64,000 bases of DNA from Prorocentrum cordatum (Eukaryota > Sar > Dinophyceae > Prorocentrales > Prorocentraceae), in the NCBI GenBank assembly GCA_963575745.1, contig CAUYUJ010011259.1:403697-467696 (forward strand), given 5' to 3'. Shown here in pieces: positions 41,419 to 50,800 of the stretch. The first letter of the stretch is position 1, and every line of letters starts with the position of its first letter. A program made the position numbers and the translations under genes. The notes beneath the pieces were generated by a model. It saw only the letters and a list, made by a program, of their open reading frames with translations. It was not told the DNA's origin and ran no database searches.

Positions 41419-42343
41419 GGCTGGGGACGCCGAGAGTTGGCATCTGGCGCCTTCGGTCCGCTGGCAGGCCGGCGATGTGCTCCATCGCGGCCTCGGCTTC
41501 GACGAGGTTCATCTCATTCAACACCGCCTCGTCCGCCTCCATCTCAGCCTTTCTGGCCTCCCCGCGAGCCCTCTTCGAGGCGCAGCTGCTTGGTCCAGTA
41601 TGGTCGCCAGGCGGGCCCCCGTCTTGGTCAGCGGGCTGAGGTAGCTTTGCGTCCCCCCCTGCACAGAGCGACTTCGAAGTCATCAGGGGTTGCTGCACTA
41701 TGACGTGTGCTGTTGCTGTCTCAAGTAGTTGGGCACTGCCTTCACTTTGGCGCATGATGGCAACATTCAACACTTGGTTCCACTATATGGCGCTTTGGAG
41801 GCGGTCCACTGCCTTCTGGGCGGGCTCGGCGGACGAGCATCGCACGGTGACCTGGCCGTGCCTGGCGTCAATGGTTTCGATGGGTCCGAACATGAAGAAG
41901 GTGGCCTGGATGCCCGACATGTCGACAGCACCGGGCTGATTGTCTCTAATAAGTATTCGCCGCAGTATCTGGGCACCCCCCTCCGCACACAACGGCTCAT
42001 CGGTCATCGGCGGCTTCTGCGCTACAACAATTGTCCCGTGGGAGGTGCGCTCGCCCTTGCCCGCTGGAAGCAGGCCACTGCCGACAACCCCGGCGCGGGC
42101 GCGAGGAGGATTGGCTATCGAGGCCAGTCCATTACGCACTGTTGTCTCAGGTAGCTGCTCGCGCCCCCCCCTTGCACAGGGCGTCTTGGCAGACATCAGG
42201 GGTTGCTGCGCTGGTGCGGCCTGTGCTGTCTTGTTTTTAGGTTCTCGGTGCAGTCGCTGGCACCGGTGTCGGCGTAGTCGTGGTCCTCGCAGCCGTAGTT
42301 TTCCTTGTGCAGTCAGCAACTGCAGTCCGTAGGAGCATGGAGG
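41372..42343 (-). pseudogene. RRM-like RNA-binding protein frame, one stop
   Basis: A minus-strand frame is open from 42343 to 41372 except for a TAG at 41783-41785. It reads a basic N-terminal part, then an RNA recognition motif: RILIRD (beta1), MSGIQATFFMFG (alpha1), PIETIDARH (beta2), GQVTVRCSS (beta3), AEPAQKAVDRLQSA (alpha2) and, after the stop, NQVLNVAI (beta4). The RNP1 aromatics are missing. A 20-odd-residue motif (QQPLMTSKSLCAGG type) occurs three times. The acidic EADEAVLNEMNLVEAEAAM helix follows. No ATG fits; CTGCAG at about 42320-42325 could be a splice acceptor opening an exon at 42319. The TAG may mark decay or a small intron. Confidence 0.55.
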
Positions 42344-42867
42344 TCAGACACCCATCCCTGTAGAGGCCAACGGCCCAATTGCCACAACACTTCCCATGTG
42401 TGCAGTTCCCGCCCGAGCTCAAATACGCGCTGCCTTTGTGCATGCAGCTGCCCAGCGACGCCGCGCTGCGCTGCGAGTTGCCTCGTCTTCCCAGCCGCCT
42501 GAAAATTGCGAGCACACGGATTATGGATGATCCGGTCGGTGTCGTAGTTGTTGCAGACCGGCTCCACGCGCTGCACCAGCGCGTCTTGCTAATGCCGGGC
42601 TATGGTTGATGGCTGTGGCGCGGGCACACGGGTCTCCTCATGGGAGCGCACCACGCATGGGCGCCGCTTGGGTCGACCTGTGCGACAACAGGCGTGTTCG
42701 GGCGATCGCGTTTTCTCCCTCCTCCTCCCCCTCATCGTCCTCCTTCCTTTTCCTCCACCTCCACCTTTTCCTTATCATCCCTCCTCTTCCTCCCTTTCCC
42801 ATTTACACCTCCTCCCTCCTCTTCCACCTTCTCATCATCATCCTCCTTGTCCGTCTCCCGTTTTTTC
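42344..42867. other. No clear gene; possible upstream exon
   Basis: If 42319 starts an exon, an earlier minus-strand exon could lie here: frames with NFQAAGKTRQLAAQRG or SCMHKGSAYLSSGGNC are open. I could not choose between them. 42710-42850 is pyrimidine-rich. Confidence 0.3.
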
Positions 42868-43083
42868 GTGCGTGATGACGTGTCGCTGTGCCACGAGCTC
42901 GAGGCCGCGGGAGCGTTCATTGCCGACAAGATTGTGCTCGTGGCATCCATTAAGAAGCTGGGCGAGGAGAGTATGGCCTGGTACAAGATTGCTGGCCTCC
43001 CCTTTTTTCAGAGCAGGCGTGATGTTAAAGAACTTGGCGTCAACACGAATTCGGCGCAGAGACGCGCCACTCAGCAGCTCTAG
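42868..43083 (+). pseudogene. Reverse transcriptase palm/thumb remnant
   Basis: Reads VRDDVSLCHELEAAGAF (a YxDD-like motif C with DD at 42874-42879), then DKIVLVASIKKLGEES, YKIAGLPFFQ and DVKELGVNTNSAQRRA, then TAG. Spacing of DD, the K-SS-like VLVAS strand and the LGV box fits motif C, D and thumb of the LINE-type reverse transcriptase seen at 16.5-17.4 kb. Upstream of VRDD the frame is pyrimidine-rich low complexity, so fingers and palm motif A are gone. Confidence 0.55.
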
Positions 43084-44207
43084 CGGGGGCGCGCCATTGA
43101 ATTCAAAAAGTGCAAGAAGGTTTACTGTTGTCCTGGCTGGTCGGCTGTGTCAGCAGGCGTTACAGGCCTGGGGCCCTGGCTGTTGAATCCTGGGGCCATA
43201 AGGTTCTAGGTTTGTCTCTTACCCAGGTCCAGTCGATGAGGGTTCAGGCTCTCACGTGCTCTGGGTAGTGGACCCCTGGTGCGTGCACCACTACTGTGTT
43301 GGGTTTGGTCGGCAGCTCGAAAGACGATCCGCAGATTTCGTTTCAGGTACGAGAAGTTGACCGCGTTGCAATGTCTGGAATGATCTGGGTCCGAAGCATC
43401 GAGTGCAGAATGCTCAGGTCTGGCAGGTTGCGTTGGACAAGTTTGACCGAACTAAGTACCTGTCGCAGGTTTAGACGGGACCCATTTCGGCGACCTTGGC
43501 GGTTGTCTCGGACCTCGAGCGAGTCCTCGTCTCCCATGTTTTTTGTCGCCCTAGCAAGGGTGAGCAGTTGCGAATCACCGGCCCTGCTGGCTACCTGCTC
43601 TGGTTTCTCGCGGAGCAGTGTTGCCAAGCATTCGTGCGAAGCAGGAGCGGAAGGTGGGGCGACCTCATTGTTCGGATTTTTCGCCGAGCTCTTTCGAGAT
43701 GGCGAGTACGAAGCGACAGGCATCCTGAGGAACGAGTTGAACGCGGGCTTTCGGCCAGAGGACAGGCTGCACAGCGCCGGCTATGAGTCAGGTACCGCTG
43801 GAAAGTGCAGTAGGTGCGGCGCTTCTGCCAGGACCCCAGTTCACCGTTGATGGAAGTGCTTCTGCAATGATTCCATTCCTGACCGTTCGTTCGAGCGTTC
43901 CAATGGTTTGGCCGATCTCGTTGTTGCTCAAACTGATAAGGCTTGTCTCTGGTGCCGCGGGCCCCCCTTCTGCAGGCCACTGCGGGCAAGCTTCTTTCGC
44001 CTCGGGGGCGCCCCCAGGTCTGGGGGCGTTTCTTGAGGGGAGATAAGAGCGCGGGGTGGTCTGGGATATCCACGAGTCGGGGGGAAGCGTTCTAAGGGAT
44101 CGCGCTTGCGCAGGCGCTGCTGCCACATCATCCGCCGAGGCGCCGGCGGGAGGGCCGTCGCCGGGAATCGCGGCCCCTTGCCCCGCGCGCGCCGGCCGTC
44201 GCCGCAC
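43084..44207 (+). other. Probable decayed retroelement middle
   Basis: Lies between the RT and RNase H remnants, on the same strand. Several frames have balanced composition (LEAVVSDLERV-like, GYLLWFLAEQCCQAFVRSR near 43585, ELFRDGEYEATGILRNELNA near 43700) but none keeps one frame for long. No conserved motif identified. Confidence 0.35.
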
Positions 44208-44555
44208 GCCGAGCTTATCGCCTTCATCCAGCTGGCCATGGCCACAACTGAGGACGTTCGAGCGCACTGTGATTGCACGGCAGTTGCTACAAGAGATCAT
44301 CGGATTTTGAAGACCCCAAGGAAATCGAAATCGGGCACGCCGGATGCACGGGCCCTCGTTCACAAGGCCCTGGGCGAACGAGGGGGCCATATCAACGCAC
44401 CGTGGATTCAAGGTCGCCCCACCCAGGCCCAAGCTGTCAACGTGCGTCTGTCTGGCGATGGAGTCCATCATAAGAGAGCTGCCGACCGATTCGTTTGCCG
44501 GGCCGCGGAGCAGCCCCGCGCCCACGACGGCGAAGCCGCCGTCATTGAGCGCAGA
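44208..44555 (+). pseudogene. RNase H-like domain (retroelement C-terminus)
   Basis: 116 codons to a TGA: AELIAFIQLAMATTEDVRA (Glu helix), HCDCTAV (second catalytic Asp strand), DARALVHKALGERGG, HINAPWIQGRPTQAQAV (in place of a V-K-GH box) and KRAADRFVCRAAEQ (last Asp helix). This order matches the C-terminal two thirds of an RNase H domain; the first strand and its Asp are not readable upstream. It lies 1.1 kb downstream of the RT remnant on the same strand, as expected for one LINE-type element. Confidence 0.55.
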
Positions 44556-45226
44556 TGATCTAGTCTGAAGTTTTGAAGCGCCCGCTATTCGTCTAGAGAG
44601 AGAAGCGCTCGGGGGGGGGGCGAGGCGCGCCCCGCGAGCCGCAGCGAACTCGCGGGAGTGCCGCGCCCTCGCCTGCGCGCCCCGCGTCGGCACCGCGAGG
44701 GGCGGGCGCCCCCCGCTCGCCGAGAAGCACCCCTCGCGCCGCGAGCCCCGCCACCTCGCGCTCTGCTGGCGAGGCGGGATTTTTGCGATGTCCGGCCCTC
44801 CCCTTGCAAGCCCGGGCGCGCGGCCGCCGCCCGGCGGGCCAGCGTCGCGGTTCCCACGGCCCGGCTGTTTTGAGGGGAGCCTGGTCCTGTCGCGCGCGCG
44901 CGGGGGGGTTCTGCGTTGCGACTCCCCCCGGCGCCCTCCTCCTCCACCACCTCCACCTACCCTCTCCCTTTTCCACGTCCACCTCCTTCTCCTCCATCCT
45001 CTTCCACCTGCCCCCCCTCCCCCTTTTCCCCTCTCCCTCCCCCCCGCCCCCCTCGCCTCCCGGTCCAGGGCACCGACGCCCAGATGGCCACGCCGGCGAA
45101 AGGACGCCCCCCCCCCGTCGGCAGCAGCAGGTGGGCGGCTTGCTGCGGAAGGGTGAAGGGGGTCTCTGCTAGGCGGGTCACCGATGGGGGGGGAGAGGAG
45201 AGTAGGATGGCGCAGGCCTTGCACGC
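44556..45226. other. No gene; GC- then pyrimidine-rich
   Basis: Very GC-rich to 44930, CTCC-rich 44935-45060. Nothing recognised. Confidence 0.55.
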
Positions 45227-45405
45227 CGGTCGTTGGAAGTAGATATCCTTGGGCTCTTTGATCCCAATCTATGTCAGGCGTCTTCCAACTTCCAGGGGCG
45301 TGTGGATGTTCTGTTCCCGTCCTCTTCAGGGGGAGTGCGGAAGCCCAAACTGATTGCAACGTTTTCCTACGTCATGTTTCTACCCGCTTTCTTCTGACCG
45401 ACGAG
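45227..45405. mobile_element. TIR-E copy b
   Basis: CCGGTCGTTGGAAGTAGATA at the left and TACCCGCTTTCTTCTGACCG at the right. The interior keeps CCGTCCTCTTCAGGGGGAG and CCCAATCTA blocks of the 9576 copy. Confidence 0.78.
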
Positions 45406-45454
45406 GAGTGCAGTATTGCGAAGGCCTTACGGCCGAGGCCGCCGACCCTGAACG

Positions 45455-45464
45455 GGGACGACGA

Positions 45465-45506
<42 letters not shown>

Positions 45507-45540
45507 CGGCGACGAAGACGACGACGACCACGAAGACGCT
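45455..45540 (+). repeat. (GAC)n tract
   Basis: GAC triplets with few GGC and GAA interruptions. Confidence 0.93.
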
Positions 45541-45931
45541 CGCGAGCCCTCGTGTGGCCCTTGTGGGCCCTGTTGGCCTCGGGACACCCCCCAGGACCCC
45601 CCCCCGGGACCGCAATCAGGGATCTTCTCCCAGGATCGCACCCCGAGGCGGGCTCGGGGGATCACAACTAGGGGAGAGAGTAGGGTAGCATTCATATTGC
45701 GTCATTGAATGACACAAGCGCGATTGGAATGCCAAAGCAACGATCTGGTCATCCATACAGTGGACGAGAAGAAATCTTGGTATCAAAAGTTCCCGAAGGG
45801 TTCGCTGGATCTGACCAGAGCAGGCCTCATGCTCCACAGCGACGGCGGCACTCGAGCAGAGGCGTGTGCTGCAGCCGCTTCACGCGTGGAGGCTGTGACG
45901 CACCGCGGTTCGATGGAATGCCCTCGCCTGC

Positions 45932-46154
45932 TTCTTGTAGCCGGCACTGCCATCAGCGATCCTCCTCCTTCTTCTCCTCCTCCTCCTCCTCCTCGACCCT
46001 CCCCCTCGACCCTCCTCCTCCTCCTCCTCCTCCTCCTCCTCCTCCTCCTCCTCCTCCTCCTCCTCCTCCTCCTCCTCCTCTGCGCGTGGCCGACGCATCC
46101 GCGTGACAAGCGCCGGCCGGCTTCTTATAGCGGGCACTGCCATCAGCGATCCAG
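45932..46154 (+). repeat. (CTC)n unit between direct repeats
   Basis: A 32-bp sequence beginning CTTCTT(G/A)TAGC(C/G)GGCACTG lies at 45932-45963 and 46123-46154. Between them are a CTC-rich tract (45960-46080) and TGCGCGTGGCCGACGCATCC. An inverted copy of the interior is at 49612-49775. Confidence 0.82.
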
Positions 46155-46229
46155 TTGCCTCTCCTACGGCGGAGGCGCTCGCCTCAGAGGAGGCGGCGCG
46201 GGCTGTGGATTAACTCACCCATAAAGTTC

Positions 46230-46383
46230 GGTCGGGCACGTCCCTTTACAGGAGGAATATCCAAAAATCGTCAAAATTGTCAGGGGGCGATTTTTGTAGT
46301 ATGTTTGATTTGTTTGAACATCTGTTTGGCTATTTTTCGTTTTTCGTCCAAAGTCCGCCTGTAGACGGACACGCCCGACCTAA
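46230..46383. mobile_element. TIR-A copy
   Basis: Ends TTCGGTCGGGCACGTCCCTT and ACGGACACGCCCGACCTAA. The core is ATATCCAAAAATCGTCAAAA. The left terminus departs from the consensus TTAAG. Confidence 0.82.
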
Positions 46384-46395
46384 TTAAGCATAAAG

Positions 46396-46575
46396 ATGAG
46401 ATGCCGGCCATCCTTTCCTCTCTTCTCTCCCTCTCTTTCTCTCTCTCTTCCCTCTTCCTTCTCGTCCTTTCTCTCCCTCCCTCCTCTCACCTCGTTCTCT
46501 TCCTTTCTCTCACTTCTCTTTTTTCTGCACTGCTTCTCGCTCCCTCTCTCCTCTCTTCCTATCTCCCTCCTCAGA
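46396..46575 (+). repeat. Pyrimidine tract
   Basis: CTTTCTCTCTCTCTTCCCTC-type DNA with few purines. Confidence 0.88.
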
Positions 46576-46583
46576 CTGTCAAG

Positions 46584-46689
46584 TGTCCGCGCGACCTCTT
46601 TGGCGATCGGGCCGAAAGCGGCCCCTGCCGGGCGCGCCGCCCCTTCGGGTGGGGGGCCCAGCGCCGATCCAGGGAGGTCGCGCGGACAT
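46584..46689. mobile_element. FBK-D foldback copy c (diverged)
   Basis: TGTCCGCGCGACCTC pairs with GAGGTCGCGCGGACA. Inner TTGGCGATCGGGCC pairs imperfectly with GGCCCAGCGCCGATCC. The core retains GGGCGCGCC. Confidence 0.75.
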
Positions 46690-46715
46690 TCGAAAGTTCT
46701 TATGTTAAGGTAGAA

Positions 46716-46881
46716 TTAAGTCGGGCCTGTCCCTCTTCAGGGTGGAAATTCAGAAATGTTTTTTCACACAAAAAAGTCTGAGGACTAGTTATTTAGTGTG
46801 TTTTGAACATTGGGAGCATTCTTGGAGTACTTTTTTATTTTTCGTCGAAAATCCCCCTGTGGGGGGACACGCCCGACTTAA
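46716..46881. mobile_element. TIR-A copy
   Basis: Ends TTAAGTCGGGCCTGTCCCTC and GGGGGACACGCCCGACTTAA. Flanks AGGTAGAA and AGGTAGGT share six of eight bases. Confidence 0.92.
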
Positions 46882-46883
46882 AG

Positions 46884-47057
46884 GTAGGTTCTCGCGGCGT
46901 TGGCGCACCGGCGACGCGGAAGCACCGAGGGACACGATAACGCCATTGGGCCCGACGGAGTTCAACCTTGAACGATCGGGGCCGCGATCGCTTCAAGGTT
47001 GAATGATCGACGCGGTGTCAAAAACCTTGGCGCGCGCCGACGCCGCACGAACCTACC
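46884..47057. mobile_element. FBK-J foldback element
   Basis: Outer GGTAGGTTCTCGCGGCGTTG pairs with GACGCCGCACGAACCTACC. Inner TTCAACCTTGAACGATCGG pairs with GATCGCTTCAAGGTTGAA. Flanked on both sides by TIR-A copies. Confidence 0.82.
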
Positions 47058-47065
47058 GTATAGGA

Positions 47066-47224
47066 TTAAGTCGGGCACGTCCCTTTGCAGGAAGAATATT
47101 CGAAAATAGTCCAAAGATAGTCTGGGGACGAGTTTCCCACGATCTCTTGCCATTCTTGAGCATTTGTTGACTCTTTCTGATTTTCCGTCCAAGATCCGCC
47201 TGTAGGAGGACATGCCCGACCGAA
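47066..47224. mobile_element. TIR-A copy
   Basis: Ends TTAAGTCGGGCACGTCCCTT and GAGGACATGCCCGACCGAA, with inner GCAGGAAGAATATTCGAAAA core. No clear target duplication. Confidence 0.9.
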
Positions 47225-47732
47225 TGATGGGACCACCAGAGAATGTTCTAATAACTTTTTGTGGGCAGCACAACATGTTCGCAGAAGATCTCTGGCCGAA
47301 GCTGCCTTGTTTCAACACGTCGGCTCCCTGTGTTAGGAGCACTGTCTTTGTTCTTAGAGCGTTCTTCTGTTCTGAGAACATGTCGTGGTAGGCCCACAGG
47401 AATGCCGGGACGGTCGTTCCCTGCTCAAGTGTTGAACAATCCGCGCGGTGCCGGAAACCAATGTGCAGGAAGTTGTCACGACACGATCTTCGACGTTCGT
47501 TTGGGGGACCTTCTTGGGGCCCACCCATCGGACGTGTTCGACTCCAGTTCGCTTCCAGTTCGATCCCAGAGTTCGCTTCAAGTCGACGGGCATTCCACGC
47601 AGCATCGACGCATGTCGCCGAGCGCGTTCCCCTACTCGCAAAGTGCCTACTCGCAAACGTCCGAAAGACAGAGCTGTCATCGATGTAGTGGATCGTAGAT
47701 CCCCCGCGGCGGAGCCAGGCAGCTTGCGAGTA
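47225..47732. other. No gene found
   Basis: Ordinary composition. Frames of 100-145 codons on both strands overlap and show no domain. Confidence 0.45.

Positions 47733-47768
<36 letters not shown>
47733..47768 (+). repeat. (TA)n microsatellite
   Basis: AT dinucleotides between GTAG and CATCGG. Confidence 0.95.
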
Positions 47769-47770
<2 letters not shown>

Positions 47771-47884
47771 TCGGAGGTGAGGGGGTGAGATCGAAGTGGA
47801 ACGGAGAGCCCCCCTACCGGGAAATCGATTTCGGTTTCGTATTCGTGCGTGCCGTGCGTGCAGGCGAGGCGAAGCTGCGTGGGC

Positions 47885-48142
47885 GGGCGAGAGAAAGTCT
47901 CCTGTGGCTGAGGCGCGGCCGGACTTCCGGGCGGCCGGTGGCCCGCGGTGTCCCGCCGGTGTCCCGCTGGTGACCCGTGTGGCTGAGGCGCGGCCGGACC
48001 AAATGACTCCCTTCCAGGCGGCCGGTGGCCCGCGGTGTCCCGCCGGTGTCCCGCGGTGTCCCGCGGTGTCCCGCGGTGTCCCGCGGTGTCCCGCGGTGTC
48101 CCGCCGGTGTCCCGCGGTGTCCCGCGAGGATGATGATGATGA

Positions 48143-48222
<80 letters not shown>

Positions 48223-48640
48223 GGCTGATGCTGACGATGAAGATGCTGATGCAGATGCTGATGATGATGATGTGTCCCGATCGACGATTGCGATGCTGTT
48301 GGTGTTGTCGAGAAAATGATCGTGTCCGTGCTGAGGATGGGATGATGCTATGATGATTGAGTTGATGCTGATGCCGATGATGGATGTCCCGATGATGATG
48401 CTGGTGATTGAGATGAAATGTCCGATGCTGAGATGAAGCAGCGTTGAAGTGATGTTTATGAGGGGGGGGGGGGGGGGGGGGGGGTTGATGATGATGATGG
48501 TGATGTGATGATGAAGATGAAGATGATTGATTGATGGTGGTGATGATGAGAATGCCGGTTGCCCTCATGATGATGACGATGTTGGAGATGATGTTGTCCC
48601 GATGATGATGATGCTGCTGATGATGATGACGTTGATTGTG
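47885..48640 (+). repeat. CCCGCGGTGT minisatellite, then GAT repeats
   Basis: GTGGCTGAGGCGCGGCCGGA occurs twice (47905, 47980), each followed by CCCGCGGTGT decamers that run to 48125. Then come GATGAT triplets (48129-48230) and looser GATGCTGAT repeats to 48640, with a G23 run at 48462-48484. Confidence 0.88.
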
Positions 48641-48862
48641 AGAGCGAATGTGATATCGATCGTGAGATCGATATTGAGACCGAATGTGAGATCGATTGTG
48701 TGATCGATTGTGAGATCGATTGTGAGATCAATTGTGAGATCGATCGAATGAGATAGATCGAGTGAGATCGATTGTGAGATCGATCGAGTGAGGTCGATCG
48801 AGCGAGACCGATCGAGCGAGACCGATACTGAGATCGATAGTGAGACCGATCGAGTGAGACGT
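48641..48862 (+). repeat. GATCGATTGTGA minisatellite
   Basis: About 15 irregular copies of a 10-12 bp unit GATCGA(T/G)(T)GTGA. Confidence 0.88.
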
Positions 48863-49215
48863 TGGTTCCCCCCCCCCCGAACCTCCTTATCACCCGAAGG
48901 GTGGTCGTATAGGTGTATTATATATCATATAACGGGGAAGCGGGCCCCCGGCCCCAGGGGCGGCACACTTTTTGAAAATTCCCCCCCCATCCCCTTTTTA
49001 GTCCCGGGGGGGGGGGCCGACCCTTTTCGGGGCGCTTCGGGGCCGGGCGACGATAGATCCTCGAGCGCGACCAGAACCTATCAGGAGGGGAAAAACACAC
49101 AGACACAATGAATCGTGGATTCCCCAGAAATTATGCGAAAATATGGGGCATCTTGTTATTTGTGTGTATTTATTTGTGTGTCCCAGGGCCCCTTCGAGTG
49201 GAACGCGCTCGTCTT
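48863..49215. other. No gene found
   Basis: C and G homopolymers (48869, 49005) and ordinary DNA. Confidence 0.5.
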
Positions 49216-49403
49216 CGAAGGAGAAAAGCGCCATAAGCATAAACTTTTGGCGCTCCGAGCGGATTTCGCGGATCTGCGCTGGGCCCCCCCAGCGGCGCCG
49301 CCGCCCCTGGCGCGCTCCGCGCGCCAGGGAAGGGGTCCGGCGCGGATCCGAGAACTCCGCGCGCAGCGCCGAAAGACTATGTTTATGTCATTCCTTCTTC
49401 CTC
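49216..49403. mobile_element. FBK-D foldback copy d
   Basis: AGCATAAACTTTTGGCGCTC-CGAGCGG pairs with CCGCGCGCAGCGCCGAAAGA-TATGTTTATG. The core holds the CTGGCGCGCTCCGCGCGCCAG palindrome. GTGGAACGCGCT(C/T)G occurs on both flanks (49198 and 49411). Confidence 0.9.
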
Positions 49404-49611
49404 CAGAGTAGTGGAACGCGCTTGCCTAGCACGAGTAGAGTGAGAAGCTCCAGGGAGGTCCCTGGAGCATATCCAAGGCCCTGCCGCAGAGGCCACCTCG
49501 CCGAGGCTTCCCGCGGCGGGTCGCCGCTCGCTCGCGAGGGCCCCCCGCGCGAGCGCGCGGCCCGCGAGGAGCCGCGCTGCAGGAGGCGGTCGAGGCCAGC
49601 GCGAGTGCAGA
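49404..49611. other. No gene found
   Basis: GC-rich and short. Nothing recognised. Confidence 0.45.
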
Positions 49612-49775
49612 AGCCGGCCGGCGCTTGTCACGCGGATGCGTCGGCCACGCGCAGAGGAGGAGGAGGAGGAGGAGGAGGAGGAGGAGGAGGAGGAGGAGGA
49701 GGAGGAGGAGGGAGGAGGGTGAGGGGGGGGGTTGTGGTCGAGGAGGAGGAGGAGGAGGAGAAGGAGGATCGAACA
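49612..49775 (-). repeat. Inverted copy of the (CTC)n unit of 46 kb
   Basis: GCCGGCCGGCGCTTGTCACG, ATGCGTCGGCCACGCGCAGA and (GGA)n, then GTCGAGGAGG and GGAGGATCG, reproduce 45955-46125 in reverse complement. Confidence 0.85.
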
Positions 49776-49964
49776 TTTCGAGCGGACAAGGCTGGCGCCT
49801 TCCAGCCACGAGGGTTGGAGGGCAGACCCCGCGCCGCCCAGAGCAGCGCGCGCGGCACGGGGCTCCCCACCGGAAAAACGTCCGGCCACGCGCAGAGGGG
49901 GGAGTCGAAGAAGTGAAAACGCCATAATCATAAACGTTTGGCGGACGCATGTGGTCAGAGCCCC

Positions 49965-50180
49965 GAATCATCAGGGGTAACTCGGGCGAGGGATAACTCG
50001 GGTTCCTTTTTCGGGAATCCAAGCCCGAGTTACCCCGGACCCGAGTTACCCCGGATAACTCGGGCGTCCAGAGCCCCAGAATCATCAGGGGTAACTCGGG
50101 TCAGGGATAATTCGGGTTCCTTTTTCGGGAATCCAAACCCGAGTTACCCCGGACCCGAGTTACCCCGGATAACTCGGGCG
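49965..50180 (+). repeat. Tandemly duplicated hairpin (about 108 bp x 2)
   Basis: Each unit holds GAATCATCAGGGGTAACTCG, GATAA(C/T)TCGGGTTCC, GGGAATCCAA(G/A)CCCGAG and TTACCCCGGATAACTCGGGC. The GGGGTAACTCGGG and CCCGAGTTACCCC segments pair within and between units. Confidence 0.88.
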
Positions 50181-50189
50181 CCCAATGTG

Positions 50190-50250
50190 GTACCCCCACT
50201 GGGGCCTTACGTGGAGCTCCCTATGTGGCCACGAAACGTTGTACTGGGTG
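50190..50250 (+). repeat. Solitary 90-bp-array unit fragment
   Basis: CCCCACTGGGGCCTTACGTG and GCTCCCTATGTGGCCACGAA match one unit of the 28.7-32.6 kb arrays. It lies at the left edge of an FBK-D copy. Confidence 0.8.
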
Positions 50251-50397
50251 TGGCGCTCCGCGCGGATTTGTCGTATCGGCGCATGGGCCCCCCCTGGCGG
50301 CGCCTCCAGCGCCGCCCGTGGCGCGCTCCGCGCGCCAGGGATGGGGTCCAGCGCGGATCCAAGAACTCCGCGCGGAGCGCCGAAAGTTCATGTTTAT
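50251..50397. mobile_element. FBK-D foldback copy e
   Basis: GGCGCTCCGCGCGGATTTG pairs with the reverse complement of GAACTCCGCGCGGAGCGCCG. The core palindromes are as in copies a, b and d. The outer left arm is replaced by the 90-bp-unit fragment. Confidence 0.85.
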
Positions 50398-50416
50398 GCC
50401 GTTCGTTTGTGCCTCT

Positions 50417-50571
50417 AGGGAGGGGGGAAGGTTTCTTCGAAGCATCTCTGCTTCTTAGACGGCGCGGGCCTGGCCTGTAGATGTAAGGCCCGCGCTTTCT
50501 AAGATGTAGCCTCCTTCTAAGAAGCCTTCCCCCCTCCCCCTGTACCCCCTTGTGCGCGCCGCCACATGAGA
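50417..50571. mobile_element. FBK-H foldback copy b
   Basis: AGGGAGGGGGGAAGG, CTGCTTCTTAGACGG and CGCGGGCCT pair with GCCCGCGCTTTCTAAG, CTTCTAAGAAGCC and CCCCCCTCCCC. It shares TGCGCGCCGCCA after the right end with copy a. Confidence 0.82.
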
Positions 50572-50585
50572 GTGCGCTGCGCAAG

Positions 50586-50800
50586 CCTAGGACTCCCAGA
50601 TGGGGTCGCAGCAGATGGGGTCGGAGGACCGCGCCGCATCGCCGATGCATCGCCAATGCGGCGCGATGCGGAGCCCGATGTTCTCCACGCCGACGTCGCC
50701 GATACGCCACCGACGTCGCCGAGGCATCGGCGATGCAGTGGCGATGCGGCGCGGTCCTCCGATCCCATCTAATCGGACCCCACCTATGGGAGGCCCCTAG
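50586..50800. mobile_element. TIR-B copy b
   Basis: CCTAGGACTCCCAGATGGGG at the left and ACCCCACCTATGGGAGGCCC then CTAG at the right. Second boxes are GATGGGGTCGGAGGACCGCG and CGCGGTCCTCCGATCCCATC. Core: CGATGCATCGCC and CGACGTCGCCGAT repeats. Confidence 0.88.

Noticed and set aside
43788-45359. 523-codon minus-strand frame
   Set aside because: It overlaps the better supported plus-strand RNase H remnant and very GC-rich DNA. No domain seen.
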